From the NCBI RefSeq assembly GCF_001445575.1, contig NZ_CP013200.1, forward strand, positions 1,922,001-1,986,000: a stretch of DNA of 64,000 bases. The letters run 5' to 3'. A model generated the notes under the pieces. It searched no databases. It saw only the letters and a program-made list of their open reading frames with translations, and was not told the origin of the DNA. The stretch's first letter is position 1, and each line of letters starts with the position of its first letter. Origin of the DNA: Arthrobacter alpinus (GTDB lineage: Bacteria > Actinomycetota > Actinomycetes > Actinomycetales > Micrococcaceae). The translations under genes and the position numbers were made by a program. This document shows, in pieces, positions 60,650 through 64,000 of this stretch.

Positions 60650-60802
60650 TGGTGCGTCTGGGAACAGTATTGGCAGCAATAATCTGGCATTCTACGGACA
60701 TTGATTCCCTCACAGCCAGTGCTGGCGGGCAGCTATCCACAATCGGGGGTTGAGGCCTTTCGGCGTTCCATGAAGCACGCCAAGCTGGCAGTGGAGGCAG
60801 TC

Positions 60803-61159
60803 ATGAGAACAAAAGACATACTCGGCCAGACCGGTGAGCGGATGGCCGCAGATTACTTGGAAGACCGTGGAATCCGGGTCATCGACAGCAATTGGCGGTG
60901 CGCCAGCGGCGAGATCGATCTGGTGGCACTTGACGGTAGCGAGTTGGTCATTGTGGAGGTCAAGACGCGTCGCTCTCGCCGGTACGGCGACCCCTTGGAA
61001 GCCCTGACCAGGGCCAAACTGCTGCGGCTGCGTACCTTGGCCGTGTTGTGGGCGCGGCAGCACCACTACGTTGTTGGATCTCTGCGGATTGACGCGGTGG
61101 GCATTGTGATGGATCAGTGTGGCCCGCCCTCCATCGATCACCTCAAAGGGGTGGCCTGA
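60803..61159 (+). CDS. yraN: YraN/UPF0102 family nuclease-fold protein
   Basis: The 118-residue protein starts at ATG 60803, where GGAGG lies five bases upstream, and has the PD-(D/E)XK-like core GEIDLVALDGSELVIVEVKT with Asp, Glu and Lys in the expected places. YraN is widely conserved next to rnhB and dprA, with an unproven role. An upstream ATG (60770) would add 11 residues. It overlaps yifB by one base (TGATG). Confidence 0.92.
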   Translation: MRTKDILGQTGERMAADYLEDRGIRVIDSNWRCASGEIDLVALDGSELVIVEVKTRRSRRYGDPLEALTRAKLLRLRTLAVLWARQHHYVVGSLRIDAVGIVMDQCGPPSIDHLKGVA

Positions 61160-62682
61160 TGGGCATGGGAAGAGCCCTGTCAGTGGCGCTCGTGGGGCTC
61201 AATGGACACGTCATTGAAGTTGAGGCGGACATCGGCCAGACGCTGCCAAATTTTGTGCTGCTGGGACTTCCTGACGCCTCACTGAATGAAGCTCGAGAGC
61301 GGATTCGTTCAGCGGCTCAAAACTCCGGCATCCCGTTGAGTCGGCGTAAGATCACGGTGAATCTGGTGCCTGCATCGCTACCCAAAAAGGGATCAGGGTT
61401 TGACCTGGCCATTGTGATGGCCGCCTTGAATGCGGCCGGCAACGTGCGCCGCACCGGTGGCACGGTCTTCCTCGCGGAGCTCGGACTCGACGGGCGGCTG
61501 CGCCCCGTGCGTGGCGTGCTCCCTGCTGTCTTGGCTGCGTTATCTGCCGGGTGCAGCGAATTTGTTGTGGCTACGGCGAACCTGGCAGAAGCGCAGTTGG
61601 TGACGGGTGCCAAGGTCCGCGGTTACGAGAATCTAGCTCAAGTGGCCATCGATTTTGACGCCGATCCCAAGGACCTTTGTGGTGTTGACGGTGGCTGGAC
61701 TGGTGGTAACGCCGAGTCCAAGGCGGGAATGTCCACTACCGCCGCGCAACCGCTGGCGGACCTGTCAGAAGTGGCGGGCCAGCCAGTGGCCCGCCTAGCG
61801 TTGGAGATTGCCGCGGCCGGGGGACATCACCTGATGATGGTGGGACCACCGGGTTCCGGAAAAACCATGCTGGCGGAACGGTTACCCGGGTTGCTCCCTG
61901 ATCTCAGCGATGCAGAGGCCATGGAAGTCACCGCCATTCATTCTCTGGACAACAGGGGCTCCGGCCTGATGGAGCTGGTGCGCCGTCCGCCCTATGAACG
62001 GCCACACCACTCGGCTAGCACGGCGGCCATCATTGGCGGCGGAAGTGGCATCCCACGTCCGGGGGCCGCCACTCGCGCCCACAGGGGCGTGCTCTTCTTG
62101 GACGAAGCTCCAGAGTTTGATAAGCGGGTTCTGGACGCGCTGCGCCAGCCCCTCGAGAGCGGGGAGTTGGTGTTGCACCGCTCGGCCGGCACGGCGTCCT
62201 ATCCTGCCCGTTTCCAGCTCGTGATGGCTGCGAATCCGTGTCCGTGCGGGAAGGCCACAGGCAAAGGGATTAATTGTGAGTGCACGCCCATGGCCCGGCG
62301 CCGCTATTTTGGTCGGCTCTCTGGACCGCTGCTAGACCGGGTTGATATTCAACTTCAGGTGACCAAGGTACAGCTGGCGCAACTAGCCGATTCCGGCCCA
62401 CGAGAATCCAGCCAGCAGGTTGCCAGCCGCGTGCAACTTGCCCGCAACATTGCCAGCGAACGGCTAAAACCATGGGGTTTGGTGCACAATGCCGACCTCA
62501 CCGGGAGAGTTCTGCGAGGACCCTTGCGGTTAGGTGGGCACAGCACAGCACTGTTGGACAAGGCCATGGGAACAGGAGTCCTCAGCGCCCGTGGCTACGA
62601 CCGCGTCTTGCGCCTGGCATGGACCGTGGCAGACCTCCAAGGGCGCGAACGCCCGGCAGTGATGACGTGGGCCTGGCCCTGA
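61159..62682 (+). CDS. yifB: YifB/ComM family Mg-chelatase-like AAA ATPase
   Basis: The 507-residue protein has an N-terminal Lon-like domain (SVALVGLNGHVIEVEADIGQ, GLPDASLNEARERIRSA) and an AAA domain with Walker A VGPPGSGKTMLAERLPGLL, Walker B GVLFLDEAPEFDK and the typical ANPCPCG cysteine motif. Its homologue ComM in Vibrio promotes branch migration in natural transformation. ATG 61159 overlaps yraN; ATG 61165 is an alternative. Placed with dprA, the other DNA-uptake processing gene. Confidence 0.93.
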   Translation: MGMGRALSVALVGLNGHVIEVEADIGQTLPNFVLLGLPDASLNEARERIRSAAQNSGIPLSRRKITVNLVPASLPKKGSGFDLAIVMAALNAAGNVRRTGGTVFLAELGLDGRLRPVRGVLPAVLAALSAGCSEFVVATANLAEAQLVTGAKVRGYENLAQVAIDFDADPKDLCGVDGGWTGGNAESKAGMSTTAAQPLADLSEVAGQPVARLALEIAAAGGHHLMMVGPPGSGKTMLAERLPGLLPDLSDAEAMEVTAIHSLDNRGSGLMELVRRPPYERPHHSASTAAIIGGGSGIPRPGAATRAHRGVLFLDEAPEFDKRVLDALRQPLESGELVLHRSAGTASYPARFQLVMAANPCPCGKATGKGINCECTPMARRRYFGRLSGPLLDRVDIQLQVTKVQLAQLADSGPRESSQQVASRVQLARNIASERLKPWGLVHNADLTGRVLRGPLRLGGHSTALLDKAMGTGVLSARGYDRVLRLAWTVADLQGRERPAVMTWAWP

Positions 62683-62707
62683 CATTGCGACAACGAGGAG
62701 AAATACC

Positions 62708-64000
62708 ATGAATGGCATTGAGAGCATCAAGGGGCCAGCGACTCGGCAAGTACCCAGCGCACAGGATGGCCTAGCTGCACACGATGGCCCAGCTGCACCG
62801 GACAGCTCTATCGGATACACCCGCCCTGCCAGGCAGTCGGTGGCGCCCGGCATCGAGGCGCGGCAGAGCAGCTCCAACCGCTCCCTGCGTGTGGCCAGAG
62901 CGGCCTTGACCCGATTGATGGAGCCTTCGGATTTACCGGGGCTGGCACTCGTTCAAGTACTGGGGCCGCAGGAAGCGCTGTCCTTGATACAAAGTAGCGA
63001 TTCCTCCAATGCCCGGGTCGAACAACTTGTTACGGAGGTTCTCAATGAGGCCGGAACCGAGCGTTGGACTGGCCTTGCGGAGGTGCTGACCCGGTGGCGG
63101 CCACGGCTGGCTGATGTGGCCCCTGAACGTGACCTGGCGACGCTTGCAAGACTGCACGGCCAATTACTGGTCCCAGAGGACCACTCCTGGCCCACGGCCC
63201 TTGAAGACCTCCAATTGGGGGCGCCACTTGCCCTCTGGTGCAGGGGCGACCACGCCCTCATCCCTGAACAAGAGAAGTGCATTGCCGTGGTGGGCTCTCG
63301 GGATAACACCAGCTACGGGGCCAATGTGAGTATGGAAATTGCCAGTTCATTGGTGCAGCGTGATTTCACGGTGATTAGTGGCGGGGCGTACGGAATTGAC
63401 GCCCACGCCCACAGGGGTGCCTTGAGCTCATCGTTGGGAGCGACTGGAGCTCCGCTCCTGTCGCCACGGCATCCCAGTGGCGGCCGTGCACCTGGTCAGG
63501 GCGATGATGGATACGATTCCCCCGACGGGGCACCGCCCACTATTGCGGTCATGGCCGGGGGAGTGGATAGGTTCTACCCCTCCGGGAATGAGGATCTATT
63601 GCGCACTATTGCCGAGCGCGGGCTGGTCATCGCCGAAGTCCCTCCGGGAACCAACCCCACGCGGTACCGCTTTCTGCAACGTAACCGTCTCATCGCTGCA
63701 CTGTGTTCGGTCACGGTGGTGGTGGAGGCCCGCTGGCGGTCAGGCGCGCTGAACACTGCACATCATGCAGAATCCCTGAGTAGATTGGTGGGTGCCGTGC
63801 CCGGTTCTGTGTACTCGGCAAATTCTGCTGGCTGCCACCGACTGCTCAAGGAAGGCTCAGCCGTGTGTGTCACGGATGCCGCTGACGTTGCAGAGCTGGC
63901 AGGCGGCATGGGCCAACACCTTGCTGTTGAACCCCATGTTGACCCGGCCCTGCATGACGGATTGGGAACCTCGGATCTGTTGCTCCTCGATGCCCTGCCG
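62708..64000 (+). CDS. dprA: DNA processing protein DprA (partial, runs off the window)
   Basis: DprA binds incoming single-stranded DNA and loads RecA in natural transformation. The frame is open from ATG 62708 (AGGAG eight bases upstream) to base 64000. The first 60 residues are low-complexity, followed by a helical domain. The Rossmann core shows AVVGSRDNTSYG, ISGGAYGIDAHAHRGALS, IAVMAGGVDRFYPSGNEDLL, RYRFLQRNRLIAALCS and SGALNTAHHA. About 36 residues (bases 63431-63538) are inserted between GALSS and TIAVMAGG, where other members continue directly. The C-terminus lies outside. Confidence 0.92.
   Translation, partial: MNGIESIKGPATRQVPSAQDGLAAHDGPAAPDSSIGYTRPARQSVAPGIEARQSSSNRSLRVARAALTRLMEPSDLPGLALVQVLGPQEALSLIQSSDSSNARVEQLVTEVLNEAGTERWTGLAEVLTRWRPRLADVAPERDLATLARLHGQLLVPEDHSWPTALEDLQLGAPLALWCRGDHALIPEQEKCIAVVGSRDNTSYGANVSMEIASSLVQRDFTVISGGAYGIDAHAHRGALSSSLGATGAPLLSPRHPSGGRAPGQGDDGYDSPDGAPPTIAVMAGGVDRFYPSGNEDLLRTIAERGLVIAEVPPGTNPTRYRFLQRNRLIAALCSVTVVVEARWRSGALNTAHHAESLSRLVGAVPGSVYSANSAGCHRLLKEGSAVCVTDAADVAELAGGMGQHLAVEPHVDPALHDGLGTSDLLLLDALP

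Overview
The window looks like chromosome from a high-G+C actinobacterium of the Arthrobacter/Micrococcaceae group. Three things point there: Ala/Gly-rich proteins with GTG and TTG starts, the actinobacterial housekeeping order (recG-rsmD-coaD-DUF177-rpmF-rnc-mutM; smc; ftsY; ffh; rpsP-KH-rimM-trmD-rplS-lepB-lepB-rnhB-DUF2469-yraN-yifB-dprA), and an oleA-oleBC-oleD olefin cluster with the hydrolase-ligase fusion known from Micrococcus luteus. The organism is inferred; there is no rRNA to place it. I recognised no rRNA, tRNA, CRISPR array, IS transposase or phage gene.

Layout. 1-1.4 kb: an edge-truncated GNAT acetyltransferase and a papain-fold cysteine peptidase on the minus strand. 1.5-6.4 kb: thiL, a short DAK2-domain gene, recG and rsmD, tightly packed. 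6.6-10.5 kb: flotillin with a small NfeD-like partner, a Gfo/Idh/MocA oxidoreductase and a lipoprotein. 10.5-12.7 kb: a 32-bp tandem array, then a spermidine-synthase-like gene and a DapC-like aminotransferase. 12.9-17.9 kb: coaD, an unknown gene, DUF177, rpmF, rnc and mutM. 17.9-19.2 kb: a frameshifted AbiEi-like/DUF559 gene bounded by about 70-bp imperfect inverted repeats. 19.2-24.0 kb: oleD, oleBC and oleA. 24.3-28.0 kb: smc, followed by a second 32-bp array that begins at its stop codon.

28.1-42.4 kb is an accessory island between smc and ftsY, which are usually close together in actinobacteria. It holds a polar-amino-acid-type ABC transporter, a second paralogous binding lipoprotein, a DUF1684 protein, three luciferase-like flavin monooxygenase-family proteins, two flavin reductases, a 640-residue FAD/NAD(P)-binding protein, a GNAT acetyltransferase and an MFS transporter. 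It resembles import plus oxidative cleavage of an S-substituted amino acid or organosulfur compound, comparable to the Bacillus yxe and ytm systems, but the substrate is unknown. The two divergent promoter regions share an 11-bp motif, which hints at co-regulation.

42.5-46.8 kb: ftsY, an orphan LuxR regulator with a degenerate receiver, and amtB-glnK preceded by a well-formed GlnR-type box. 46.9-53.3 kb: a G6PDH-family gene, ffh, an alpha/beta-hydrolase-fold protein lacking its nucleophile, a GNAT, a two-domain VOC protein and a hypothetical gene. 53.3-59.4 kb: a compound repeat, then the ribosome maturation and secretion block. 59.4 kb to the end: an HxlR-regulated oxidoreductase, then yraN, yifB and dprA, which runs off the window. 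Many genes overlap through ATGA, GTGA or TAATG junctions, indicating translationally coupled operons. Two genes (18.1 and 40.1 kb) carry apparent single-base frameshifts that need read-level checking.
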